Numbered from the stretch's first letter, positions 1 to 6,812 are shown. The stretch is 7,886 nucleotides of DNA from Candidatus Mcinerneyibacteriota bacterium (GCA_016937175.1 JAFGWL010000069.1:1-7886), one strand, 5' to 3'. Translations and numbers: made by a program. The notes: a model not told the origin generated them from the letters alone.

Positions 1-2
1 AG

Positions 3-239
3 GTCTGGAAAAAGGCCATCGCCTATTCTGAAGAAAGTCTAGCCTATTTTACTCCCAAAGCAAAGGTCAGGGACGATAAGGTTTTTTTGCAACTTTCGAG
101 AGAAGATATAGACGATCTTCTCACACTTATGACCCTGCTTCCCGAAGCAAGTGATGAAGAAGAGGAAGCTTACGCCGATTTCGAGGATCTGCTGCTTTTT
201 TCAATAAACTCATCAAAGGAGGATAGCCATGAGCTTTGA
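3..239 (+). CDS. 3' end of an unidentified protein, acidic C-terminus (partial)
   Basis: Only the last 78 codons are in the window; the start lies to the left. This frame is open from the first base to a TGA, while the other two forward frames hit stops within about 40 bases. The visible protein contains a basic, aromatic stretch (VWKKAIAYS...LAYFTPKAKVRD). A helix-like, leucine-rich acidic segment follows (LSREDIDDLLTLMTLLPEASDEEEEAYADFEDLLLF), then a short polar tail ending SHEL. No catalytic motif, membrane segment or cysteine is visible, and I do not recognise the family. Its last 11 nt overlap the start of the following flavoprotein gene. The flavoprotein's ribosome binding site therefore lies inside this gene, which suggests one operon with translational coupling. 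Because only a fragment is seen, it remains possible that this is not a real gene. Confidence 0.55.
   Translation, partial: VWKKAIAYSEESLAYFTPKAKVRDDKVFLQLSREDIDDLLTLMTLLPEASDEEEEAYADFEDLLLFSINSSKEDSHEL
215..222 (+). promoter_or_regulatory. Shine-Dalgarno site fixing the flavoprotein start
   Basis: AAAGGAGG lies 6 nt before the ATG at 229. It is a near-perfect match to the 16S anti-SD and sits inside the upstream partial gene. It fixes the start at 229 rather than at the internal Met16. Confidence 0.8.
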
Positions 240-1203
240 TTTTAAACTGCCTTCCCCTGGGACAGCTGTCCCCATGGACGAGAAAGTCATCTACGATACG
301 ATAATCGTCGGCGGCGGCCCCGCCGGGATGAATGCCGCCCTCTATGCGGCCAGAAAGGGACTGAAGACCGGAATCGTCACCTTCGATATCGGCGGCCAGG
401 TCCTCAACACCTCAGAAGTCGAAAATTATATCGGGACCCCCTCCATCCTCGGCCCGGATATGGCCGATGCCTGGAAAAGCCATATGCTCCGCTACAATGT
501 GGAGATGTACGAATTCGTCCATGTGGAGAGGATCGAAAAAGAGGACCGTTTTTTCAAGATCCATACTGATGACGGCAAAGCCTTTACTTCGCGGACTGTG
601 ATCATATCCACCGGGAAACGGTCCCGTCCCATGAATGTTCCCGGCGAGAAAGAATTCACAGGACGCGGAGTCGCCTACTGTGCCACATGTGACGCTCCTC
701 TCTACGGAGGCAAGACCGTGGCCGTGGTGGGAGGAGGCAACTCCGCCATCGAAGCCATCGTCGACCTGGGTAAGATAGCCAAAAAGATCTACGTTTTCCA
801 GTTCCTTGAAGATTTCACCGCTGACAAGGCGGTGCGGGAAAAGATCGACCCCTACCGGGAGAAGATGGAGATCTACTTCAACACTATGGTCGCCCGTTGT
901 GAAGGAGACAATAAACTGACAGAAGCGGTGATCAAAAACCGCCTCACCGGAGAAGAGAAGTCCATCGCTCTGGATGGCCTCTTTGTTGAGATCGGGCTCA
1001 TCCCTAACACGGAATTTCTAAAGGAGTTCGTAAAACTCAACAAATACGGCGAGATCATTGTTGATAAGCACGGGGCCACTTCCGTGGAAGGCGTTTATGC
1101 AGCCGGTGATGTGACCGACGTACCCTTCAAGCAGATCGTCATCGCTGCAGGAGAGGGGGCCCGGGCGGCTCTGGCTGCAGCAGACTATCTCCTCTCCCAC
1201 TAG
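229..1203 (+). CDS. Thioredoxin reductase/AhpF-type FAD-dependent disulfide reductase
   Basis: A 324-residue flavoprotein that should move electrons from a reduced nicotinamide (or another donor) through FAD to a redox-active CXXC, and on to a thioredoxin-like or peroxiredoxin partner in the cytoplasm. Visible motifs are the N-terminal Rossmann GGGPAG at residues 28-33, GGQV near 55-58, the redox pair CATC at 151-154 followed by Asp155, a second dinucleotide motif GGGNSA at 168-173, and the C-terminal FAD motif AAGDV at 291-295. The region after the CXXC and the C-terminal 'KQIVIAAGEGARAAL' resemble the C-terminal half of AhpF. The N-terminal double-thioredoxin-fold domain of AhpF is absent; in its place is a cysteine-free tail of about 22 residues. 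Where classical thioredoxin reductases carry HRRxxxR for NADPH, this protein has FQFLEDFTAD (190-199), so NADPH specificity is doubtful. It is translationally coupled to the upstream gene. Its stop shares a CTAG with the convergent M28 gene. A trxB annotation is possible, but an AhpF-like reductase is equally plausible. Confidence 0.9.
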   Translation: MSFDFKLPSPGTAVPMDEKVIYDTIIVGGGPAGMNAALYAARKGLKTGIVTFDIGGQVLNTSEVENYIGTPSILGPDMADAWKSHMLRYNVEMYEFVHVERIEKEDRFFKIHTDDGKAFTSRTVIISTGKRSRPMNVPGEKEFTGRGVAYCATCDAPLYGGKTVAVVGGGNSAIEAIVDLGKIAKKIYVFQFLEDFTADKAVREKIDPYREKMEIYFNTMVARCEGDNKLTEAVIKNRLTGEEKSIALDGLFVEIGLIPNTEFLKEFVKLNKYGEIIVDKHGATSVEGVYAAGDVTDVPFKQIVIAAGEGARAALAAADYLLSH

Positions 1204-2102
1204 AATCCGGGGTAGAATAGGGCCGGAGAGCGGGCAATATCAAAAAGCAGTCCCAGAATCCGGCCCATATTCTCCACAGAACACTTATCCGGCGTATCCC
1301 CGGCTGTATGCCACCATGGGTAGGTAAAATCGATGAGACAGATAAAGGGGATCCCTTTTTTCAGAAATGGCATATGGTCATCCCATACAGCCGGGCCCGT
1401 CTCTTTACGGAAGAAGGAGAAGCCTTTTTTGTCACGGGCATAATCCCCCACTCTTCGGGCCAGTCCCGGAACAGCCCTGTAGGAATACTCCTCGTAGGGA
1501 AGGGCCAGGTCCCGGTCACCTATCATATCCACCAGGATACCAAAGACGATATCTCCCGTCTCTTCCTCTTCAACCAGCCGGCTGGACCCGATAATATAGG
1601 TGGAAAGATCCCGGCCACTGTCTTCGGCATCGAAAAAGTAGAGGGTGACTGTATGCTCCGTAGGCGGGGATGAAGCCAATTCACGAGCCAGGGCGAGAAG
1701 GACGGCTGTCGAGGAGTTTCCGTCGTTGGCTCCGAAGACATTTTTCTCTCTCTTCCGTATGTCAGGGTCCCGGTCGCAAACGGGGCGCGTATCCCAATGG
1801 CTGCCGAAGGCGACCGTCTTCTTTTCATTCCCAGGCAAAACAGCGATGATATTCGTCCCTTCCTGAACTCCTGAAAAGGGATTCTCATAGGTAAATGTGT
1901 GAAGACGAACCCGCCAGCCCAGCCGGGCAAGCTCCTTTCGGAGATAGTCCCGGGTACGGCGGTGGTTCTCTGAACCGGGAGGGCGGGGTGAGAGACGGCA
2001 TAATGTTTCAAAATAATCTCTCACCGGGGCTGATGCCTGCCCCGCGGCCACGCCACGCAGAGCCAGCAAAAGAATAAGGAAAAAAAGAACTCTTTTTACC
2101 AT
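1200..2102 (-). CDS. Exported M28-family metallohydrolase, glutaminyl-cyclase-like
   Basis: From the chosen ATG the protein has 300 residues. It starts with a classical Sec signal peptide: basic MVKR, a hydrophobic FFLILLLAL core, and a small-residue region VAAGQA. There is no lipobox cysteine. The rest is one M28 zinc-hydrolase domain. Candidate metal and catalytic residues are His102/Asp104 in GSHWDTR, Asp127 in GANDG, Glu160-Asp161 in FDAED, Asp192 in LVDMIGD and His265 in WWHT. The DDHMPF box (241-246), the 'PFICLIDFTYPWWHT' block and the following DTPDKCS are typical of animal-type (type II) glutaminyl-peptide cyclotransferases and their bacterial relatives. These enzymes convert N-terminal Gln to pyroglutamate; an aminopeptidase role is the alternative. 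An in-frame GTG at 2138 would give 312 residues, but it adds a long hydrophilic lead before the signal peptide. The ATG at 2102 overlaps the deiminase stop as ATGGTAA and has only a weak SD, so translation probably depends on coupling to that gene. Confidence 0.85.
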   Translation of the reverse strand: MVKRVLFFLILLLALRGVAAGQASAPVRDYFETLCRLSPRPPGSENHRRTRDYLRKELARLGWRVRLHTFTYENPFSGVQEGTNIIAVLPGNEKKTVAFGSHWDTRPVCDRDPDIRKREKNVFGANDGNSSTAVLLALARELASSPPTEHTVTLYFFDAEDSGRDLSTYIIGSSRLVEEEETGDIVFGILVDMIGDRDLALPYEEYSYRAVPGLARRVGDYARDKKGFSFFRKETGPAVWDDHMPFLKKGIPFICLIDFTYPWWHTAGDTPDKCSVENMGRILGLLFDIARSPALFYPGF

Positions 2103-3355
2103 GAAACGGGTTTTCTTTTGGCAGGCATGGTCATACACCTGACTCCGCCACCGCCCCGGGCCAACTCAGCGCCATCGATCCCGATGACGAGCTTTTTATA
2201 TTCTTCGACCTTGGCCTCACCGTTCAAAAACTCCCGGGCATGTTTTACAGCATATCCCTCTTTGGCCAGAGCATCCAGTGTCTTGATATTGCAGTCATAT
2301 CCGATAAACTTGCCCGGCTCGAAGGCAAAGAAATTAGTTCCCGAAAGCCACTGCTCTCTCTCCTGGTAGAGGGGATTGTCCCCCCCGCAGAAAACAGGTT
2401 TCAGATCAAGCCCTACCGTCTTCAGGCCGGTGAGCAGGTTCTCCATGTATTCAAATTTTTTCTTTCCGTTACTCTCCAAAGTGATCTTGACCACAGGCAA
2501 ACGCCCGTTTCCCAGAATATAGGGCTCATGGATCACACAATGGTCTCTGTCGATCATAGTAAAGACCATATCGAGGTGGATCGTCGCCCTCTCTCTCGGA
2601 AGGACTACAGCGAAAATCGTATACGGATCCGTGATATCGCGGCAGATGTTATTGATGATCAGGTCTATACTCTGAGAAGTGGTCCGTTCCGATATCCCGA
2701 TGGCCAGGACATTATCTTTCAGCACAAGGAGGTCTCCGCCTTCCACGGTGACCAGGCCTTCTTTCCCCTCTTCGGTTCCGTCGAATATGAACCCTTCCGA
2801 TTTGAACTGGGGATGATAGCGGTAGATGAACGTTGCGATGATGGCCTCCATAATGCGGACTTTGTTGGCCATGGACCCGGTGATCACCTTGTCCCCCACG
2901 ACGATGGCGCTATCTCTCATGAAATAGAGGTTGGGCAGAGGGGGGAGAGCAAAGATATTCTCACTTAAAAACCGGGTCAGAGAATCTTTCTTCTCTTTGA
3001 CCCCGACGATGACCCCTGCAGCCAGCTGCCCGGCTGTCATTTCCTGAAACTCATCCCTTCTCCGTTTGAGGACAGGGAAAAGGCGTGTTACCGTATCGAT
3101 AAACTCCTTTTTGACAGCATTGTTCTTCAGGACATCTTCCAGAAGATCCCGGACTTCGAAGACTTTTGTTACAAGCTTGAGGATCTCCTTCAACTCTCTA
3201 TGGTCTTCCGCGATCACAGGCAGGGGAAGTATATCGTTATAGAGGACCTGCGCTGCCGTTCTGGGTGTCATCTCTTCCACTTCAAAACCGGGAGAATGGA
3301 TAATCACCTTTTCCAGGGCCCCGATTTCCGAATAAATTGAAACTCTGTTACTCAT
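2096..3355 (-). CDS. arcA: Arginine deiminase
   Basis: A 419-residue cytoplasmic enzyme that hydrolyses L-arginine to L-citrulline and ammonia, the first step of the arginine deiminase energy pathway. The length is normal for the family. The guanidine-modifying core is complete: Asp148 in FMRDS, Glu205 in VEGGD, His260 and Asp262 in IHLDM, Arg400, and the nucleophile Cys407 in the glycine-rich GGGGVRCMTMP close to the C-terminus. Residues about 50-130 form the helical insertion that separates deiminases from the smaller dimethylargininases. The family's common RDP reads RDS here, a mild deviation. AGGAGGT stands 4 nt upstream of the ATG, and a sigma70-type promoter lies about 50-80 bases further up. 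The gene heads a two-gene unit with the M28 protein, overlapping it by 7 nt. No ornithine carbamoyltransferase, carbamate kinase or antiporter gene is visible nearby, so the rest of the pathway must be elsewhere or absent. Confidence 0.95.
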   Translation of the reverse strand: MSNRVSIYSEIGALEKVIIHSPGFEVEEMTPRTAAQVLYNDILPLPVIAEDHRELKEILKLVTKVFEVRDLLEDVLKNNAVKKEFIDTVTRLFPVLKRRRDEFQEMTAGQLAAGVIVGVKEKKDSLTRFLSENIFALPPLPNLYFMRDSAIVVGDKVITGSMANKVRIMEAIIATFIYRYHPQFKSEGFIFDGTEEGKEGLVTVEGGDLLVLKDNVLAIGISERTTSQSIDLIINNICRDITDPYTIFAVVLPRERATIHLDMVFTMIDRDHCVIHEPYILGNGRLPVVKITLESNGKKKFEYMENLLTGLKTVGLDLKPVFCGGDNPLYQEREQWLSGTNFFAFEPGKFIGYDCNIKTLDALAKEGYAVKHAREFLNGEAKVEEYKKLVIGIDGAELARGGGGVRCMTMPAKRKPVSW

Positions 3356-3408
3356 CTTACCTCCTCTGGGTCATGATGTATGAATAGTGTCAGACTTACC
3401 CCGGTGAG

Positions 3409-3437
3409 ACTATAAAGCTCTTTGCCTGTTTGTTCAA
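3409..3437 (-). promoter_or_regulatory. Sigma70-type promoter for the arginine deiminase operon
   Basis: On the minus strand, TTGAAC (complement of 3432-3437) and TATAGT (complement of 3409-3414) are separated by exactly 17 bases. The -10 matches consensus at 5 of 6 positions and the -35 at 4 of 6. The predicted transcript starts near 3402, giving a leader of about 45 nt that contains the AGGAGGT site. The promoter lies in the 101-bp gap between the M23 stop and the deiminase start, so the deiminase unit can be transcribed separately from the M23 gene. Confidence 0.6.
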
Positions 3438-3456
3438 GAAAAATAAAAAAGAAGAA

Positions 3457-4401
3457 TCAGTCTTTGCGAGTAAGGATATAGTTCATGGGATCGACGGGTG
3501 TCCCGTGTACACGGATCTCATAATGAAGATGGGGGCCGATAGACCATCCGGTATTTCCCACTGTCCCCACGATATCCCCTTTTTTGATCTCCTGATACAG
3601 AGAGACCCGGATCGCATCCAGATGGGCATAACGGGTAGTGATCCCGTATTCGTGCCTGATGAGCACCGTCCGGCCCCAACCGGTCCTGTTCCCCGCATAG
3701 ACGACGACGCCGTCAGCGGGAGCAACGACTTCTTCCCCTATATTCTGGGCGATATCCAGCCCGGGGTGGAATTCCTGTTTCCCGGTCATGGGAGAGATAC
3801 GTGTCCCAAACCCCGAGGTGATCCAGCCATAGACCGGCCAGGTGGTGGGGATATTATCCCACATCTCGGAATTTAACTCTTTATTAGTGGAGATCTTGGC
3901 CAGGAGCTGCTTGGCCAGTTCCACCCTTTTTTCGGTGCTGACGATAAGAGTGCTGATCTCCTGGACCTGACGTTTAAAATCGGGATCCATGATCAGAAAA
4001 CTCTCATCAGGCGAAGCACTTTCCACACCTCCGATGCCCATCTCTTTCATGACGTCCGATGTTGGCGGAAGGTTGTTCATAATAAGCAGATTATCCATCT
4101 TATTGAGAATATCGACGATGGAGTCGTTGACCATAGCCGTGCTTTTTTTCAGCGTGTTGTATTTTTCCTTAAGGACCGTATTCTCATAGACGAGACGGTT
4201 CAGGGTATCGGAAGCGACTTTGCGCTGTCCATAATCGACAAAGATAAAGAGAGCTGAAATAACAAACAGAAGGATAAAGAAGAGGGCCAGGGCCAAAGCC
4301 CCGTAACTGACCCGTTTTTGCTTCGCGCCCACTTCGTCATGAGGCAAAACAATAAAAGTCATATATTTGTTAAACAGTTTATCCAGCTTTCCCTTGATCA
4401 T
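3457..4401 (-). CDS. Membrane-anchored coiled-coil M23 (LytM) peptidase
   Basis: From the chosen ATG the protein has 314 residues. It begins with a short basic segment (MIKGKLDKLFNKY), then a TFIVLPHDE box and a basic patch. One transmembrane helix (about 33-56) follows, then a predicted coiled coil (roughly 62-105, with more helix near 145-175) and a C-terminal M23 domain (about 188-310). Zinc ligands and active-site histidines are present: His212 and Asp216 in FHPGLD, His260 in YAHLD, and His291/His293 in GPHLHYE. The domain should therefore be able to cut peptidoglycan cross-bridges; it is not a degenerate EnvC/NlpD-like activator. It would act on the outer face of the inner membrane in cell-wall remodelling, growth or division. 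The reading frame can be extended to a TTG at 4440, but that TTG is the first base triplet of a perfect -35 box, so the true start is inside: the ATG at 4401, 4407 or, less likely, 4362. None of these has a good SD. No partner gene is evident nearby. Confidence 0.9.
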   Translation of the reverse strand: MIKGKLDKLFNKYMTFIVLPHDEVGAKQKRVSYGALALALFFILLFVISALFIFVDYGQRKVASDTLNRLVYENTVLKEKYNTLKKSTAMVNDSIVDILNKMDNLLIMNNLPPTSDVMKEMGIGGVESASPDESFLIMDPDFKRQVQEISTLIVSTEKRVELAKQLLAKISTNKELNSEMWDNIPTTWPVYGWITSGFGTRISPMTGKQEFHPGLDIAQNIGEEVVAPADGVVVYAGNRTGWGRTVLIRHEYGITTRYAHLDAIRVSLYQEIKKGDIVGTVGNTGWSIGPHLHYEIRVHGTPVDPMNYILTRKD

Positions 4402-4412
4402 AATCATCAAAA

Positions 4413-4470
4413 ATGATAACAGTTGAAACCGCTCTGTCAAGTCTTTTTTTGTAAATCTTATTATTATTAT
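4413..4470 (-). promoter_or_regulatory. Strong sigma70-type promoter with A/T-rich upstream element for the M23 gene
   Basis: On the minus strand a perfect TTGACA (complement of 4435-4440) and TATCAT (complement of 4413-4418, 5 of 6) are spaced 16 bases apart. Directly upstream (4441-4470) is an A/T-rich stretch with an A-run and a (TTA)4 triplet tract, which looks like an UP element. The predicted start point is near 4405-4407. That is at, or just ahead of, the two in-frame ATGs at 4407 and 4401, so the transcript would have almost no leader. Confidence 0.6.
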
Positions 4471-4543
4471 GAATTAGAAGAAATCAGACAGCAATGGGAC
4501 AGGCGATCTGCAGAGCTACCCCTTGACCTTATATTAATCAATC

Positions 4544-4559
4544 ATACCAGATATGGTAT
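4544..4559. repeat. Perfect 6-bp inverted repeat with 4-base centre in the tex-M23 spacer
   Basis: ATACCA-GATA-TGGTAT forms a perfect dyad in the 198-bp gap between the tex stop and the M23 promoter. On the minus strand its right arm runs into TGGTATGAT, which reads as an extended -10 (TGn-TATGAT), though no good -35 sits at the right distance. It could be an operator or a second, weaker promoter for the M23 gene; it could also be chance in an A/T-rich stretch. The rest of the gap (4441-4543 and 4560-4638) shows no small gene, RNA gene or convincing terminator. Confidence 0.35.
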
Positions 4560-4638
4560 ATTTTCCCCGGTTCTCCCTCCGGAGCTCTTTTTCCCCATCC
4601 CGAACAAAAATTCACTTCTTTTTTCCGCTCTTTACCCA

Positions 4639-6783
4639 TCAGGATGTGACCCTCTGAAGCCCGATCCTTTCACGGGCCCGGTCTACACTCAAAACACGGA
4701 AAGTAAACCGGTCGCCCACCCTGAAGTGTTCGTTCAGGTCTTTGATAAAGCGGTCTGAAGCCTGGGAGATATGACACAGGCCGCTGACTCCGATCCCCAG
4801 GTCCACAAACATCCCGAAATCGGTTATATTGGTGATGACCCCGGGAAGGGTCATCCCCTCGTCCACATCGTCGATGGACTGGATGGCATCATTGTAGGGG
4901 ACAGGCTCGAAAGCCGCCCGGACATCACGGCCCGGTTTTTTCAACTCTTCCAGAATGTCCTCAAGGGTATAGACGCCTACTTTCCGGCTATACTCCTCCT
5001 TGTCCACATGGTCAAGAAGCCGCGGATCCCGGACGAGTTCTTCCAGAGCCACTCCCGTCTCCCGGCATATTTTTTCAACAACAGGATATTGTTCGGGATG
5101 GATGGCTGTGCTGTCCAGAATATTGTCTCCGTTTCTGATCCGCAAAAACCCGATGCACTGTTCAAAGGTCTTTTCTCCGATCCCTTTGACCTTCTTGAGT
5201 TCAAACCGGTTGCTGAACCCTCCCTTCTCATCCCGCTGGGCTACAATATCCTTTGCATTGGCTTCGCTGATCCCCGCCACATAGGAGAGAAGAGGGACAG
5301 ACGCCGTATTGACATCCACCCCCACGCTGTTCACGGCACTCGAGACCACCTGGTCCAGGCGCCTTTTGAGTTCCTTCTGATCCACGTCATGCTGATACTG
5401 GCCTACGCCCAGGGACTTGGGGTCTATCTTGACAAACTCGGCTAAAGGATCGTGAATACGCCTTGCAATGCTGATGGCTCCCCGGATGGTCACATCCAGG
5501 CCGGGAAACTCCTTCACCGCCAGGGGAGAGGCCGAATAGATAGAGGCCCCGCTCTCGTTGACGATGGCCAGGTGGAGCAGGGCCCCCTCTCCGGACAATT
5601 CTTTGATCAGGCGCCTGACCAATGCTGCGATCTCTTTTGACCCCTTCCCGTTTCCCACGGCAGCCAGGGTCACGCCGTAACGTTTGATGACTTCTCTGAT
5701 TTTTTGATAAGCCCTCTCTTCGGCCCCCTCTCCCAGGGTGTAGACCACTTCATGGCCCAGATACTTCCCCCGTTCGTCGATAACGGCGATCTTGGAACCT
5801 GTCCTGAGGCCGGGGTCGATTCCCATGATGGTGTATCCGTGGGCCGGGCTTCCCAGAAGAAGGTCTTTGAGGTTCTTTTCAAAGACATCGATGGCCGCGT
5901 CTTCAGCCAGGGCTGTATAGTGGCTCCGGCACTCGGTAGCCATGGAGGGGTGAAGATATCCGAAATAAGCCAGCTCCATCCCTTCCCGGAGGGCTGCAAA
6001 GAAAGTGGCCTCCCTACAGCAGGGAAACTCTTCGGCGATCACCGAAAGACAGCGGTCTTCATCCACTGCCACCTCGATTTTAAGTATCCCCTCCTTCTCC
6101 CCCCTGTTCAGGGCAAGGAGGCGGTGGGATTTGATCTCTTTAAGCGGCTCATTGTATTCGTAATAGTCCATATAGACGCCTTTTTCATCAGCGTTCTCTT
6201 CTTTGACCGACGAGACGATGAGAGCGGTATCGATATAGAAGGCGCGGAGTTTTTTTCGGACTTCAGGATGGTGGGTCACGGTTTCGGCCACGATAAAAAG
6301 GGCCTGCTCCAGAATTTCATCCCGTCCGGTGACCCCTTTTTCTTCATTGGCAAAGGAGAGGATGATCTCTTCGGCGCTCTGCTCTTCACATTTCTGGGCC
6401 AGAATGATCTCAGCTAAAGGTTCAAAGCCCATCTCACGGGCCATCTGAGCCTTTGTCCGGCGTTTGGGTTTATAAGGGAGATAGAGGTCTTCCAGTTCAT
6501 TTTTATTGAAGCATGAGTCGATCCTGCTCTGAAGCTCCTCTGTGAGTTTCCCCTGTTTTTCGATGGTCTGAAGAATGTACTCTTTCCTGGCCAGAATCTC
6601 CTTGAAAAAGGAGTACTTTTCTGCCACAGCCGTCACCTCTGTCTCAGTGAGGTTCCCCGTGGCTTCCTTTCTGTATCGTGAAATAAAGGGGACAGTGTTC
6701 CCTTCGTCGAGAAGCGCCATGGTGCTTTGGATCTTTTTTTCCTGAAGCTTGAGCTCTTCAGCGATGAGTGTCGATATCTTCAT
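4639..6783 (-). CDS. tex: Tex family RNA-binding transcription factor (S1/YqgF domains)
   Basis: A 714-residue protein closely following the known Tex layout. The N-terminal helical region carries LLDEGNTVPFISRYRKE (24-40) and the signature ELEDLYLPYKPKRRT (96-110). A YqgF/RNase-H-like domain begins at MGIDPGLRTG (320-329) and runs to about 450. The conserved KIDPKSLGVGQYQHDV block spans 452-467. A helix-hairpin-helix region spans about 490-550 (NTASVPLLSYVAGI, then KVKGIGEKTFEQC), and an S1 domain occupies about 642-712. Tex binds nucleic acid through S1 and acts on transcription or RNA turnover in the cytoplasm; its exact molecular role varies by species. The protein ends four residues after the S1 domain and lacks the low-complexity basic tail of the E. 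coli homologue (773 residues). GGGAGGT stands 9 nt before the ATG. It is followed at 198 nt by the M23 gene, which has its own promoter, so tex is probably monocistronic. Confidence 0.97.
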   Translation of the reverse strand: MKISTLIAEELKLQEKKIQSTMALLDEGNTVPFISRYRKEATGNLTETEVTAVAEKYSFFKEILARKEYILQTIEKQGKLTEELQSRIDSCFNKNELEDLYLPYKPKRRTKAQMAREMGFEPLAEIILAQKCEEQSAEEIILSFANEEKGVTGRDEILEQALFIVAETVTHHPEVRKKLRAFYIDTALIVSSVKEENADEKGVYMDYYEYNEPLKEIKSHRLLALNRGEKEGILKIEVAVDEDRCLSVIAEEFPCCREATFFAALREGMELAYFGYLHPSMATECRSHYTALAEDAAIDVFEKNLKDLLLGSPAHGYTIMGIDPGLRTGSKIAVIDERGKYLGHEVVYTLGEGAEERAYQKIREVIKRYGVTLAAVGNGKGSKEIAALVRRLIKELSGEGALLHLAIVNESGASIYSASPLAVKEFPGLDVTIRGAISIARRIHDPLAEFVKIDPKSLGVGQYQHDVDQKELKRRLDQVVSSAVNSVGVDVNTASVPLLSYVAGISEANAKDIVAQRDEKGGFSNRFELKKVKGIGEKTFEQCIGFLRIRNGDNILDSTAIHPEQYPVVEKICRETGVALEELVRDPRLLDHVDKEEYSRKVGVYTLEDILEELKKPGRDVRAAFEPVPYNDAIQSIDDVDEGMTLPGVITNITDFGMFVDLGIGVSGLCHISQASDRFIKDLNEHFRVGDRFTFRVLSVDRARERIGLQRVTS

Positions 6784-6812
6784 CTCGTCTGTACCTCCCT
6801 GTTGAGTCTTCT

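Noticed and set aside
1147-1182. GC-rich imperfect hairpin bounded by two CTGCAG sites near the end of the flavoprotein gene, considered as a terminator for the convergent genes.
   Set aside because: It encodes the conserved AAGEGARAALAA segment and no T-run follows on either strand, so it is probably a by-product of coding.
2103-2138. Upstream GTG start for the M28 gene, preceded by GGAG.
   Set aside because: The GGAG codes for the conserved end of the deiminase, and the extension would put twelve mostly hydrophilic residues before a complete signal peptide. The ATG at 2102 is preferred.
2240-2968. A 242-codon plus-strand open frame opposite the arginine deiminase gene.
   Set aside because: The deiminase on the other strand has all catalytic residues; this frame shows no family motif.
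3431-3456. T-rich tract on the minus strand directly after the M23 stop, considered as a terminator.
   Set aside because: No stable stem precedes it (at best a 4-bp AAGA/TCTT pairing), so I cannot support an intrinsic terminator.
4567-4598. CCGG-based hairpin followed on the plus strand by CTCTTTTT, considered as an intrinsic terminator.
   Set aside because: It faces the wrong way for tex and M23, and no plus-strand gene lies just upstream. The stem is short, with one mismatch on that strand, and on the minus strand no T-run follows.
4771-6417. Several plus-strand open frames of 60-240 codons inside tex.
   Set aside because: They are antisense shadows of a strongly conserved gene and show no domains.
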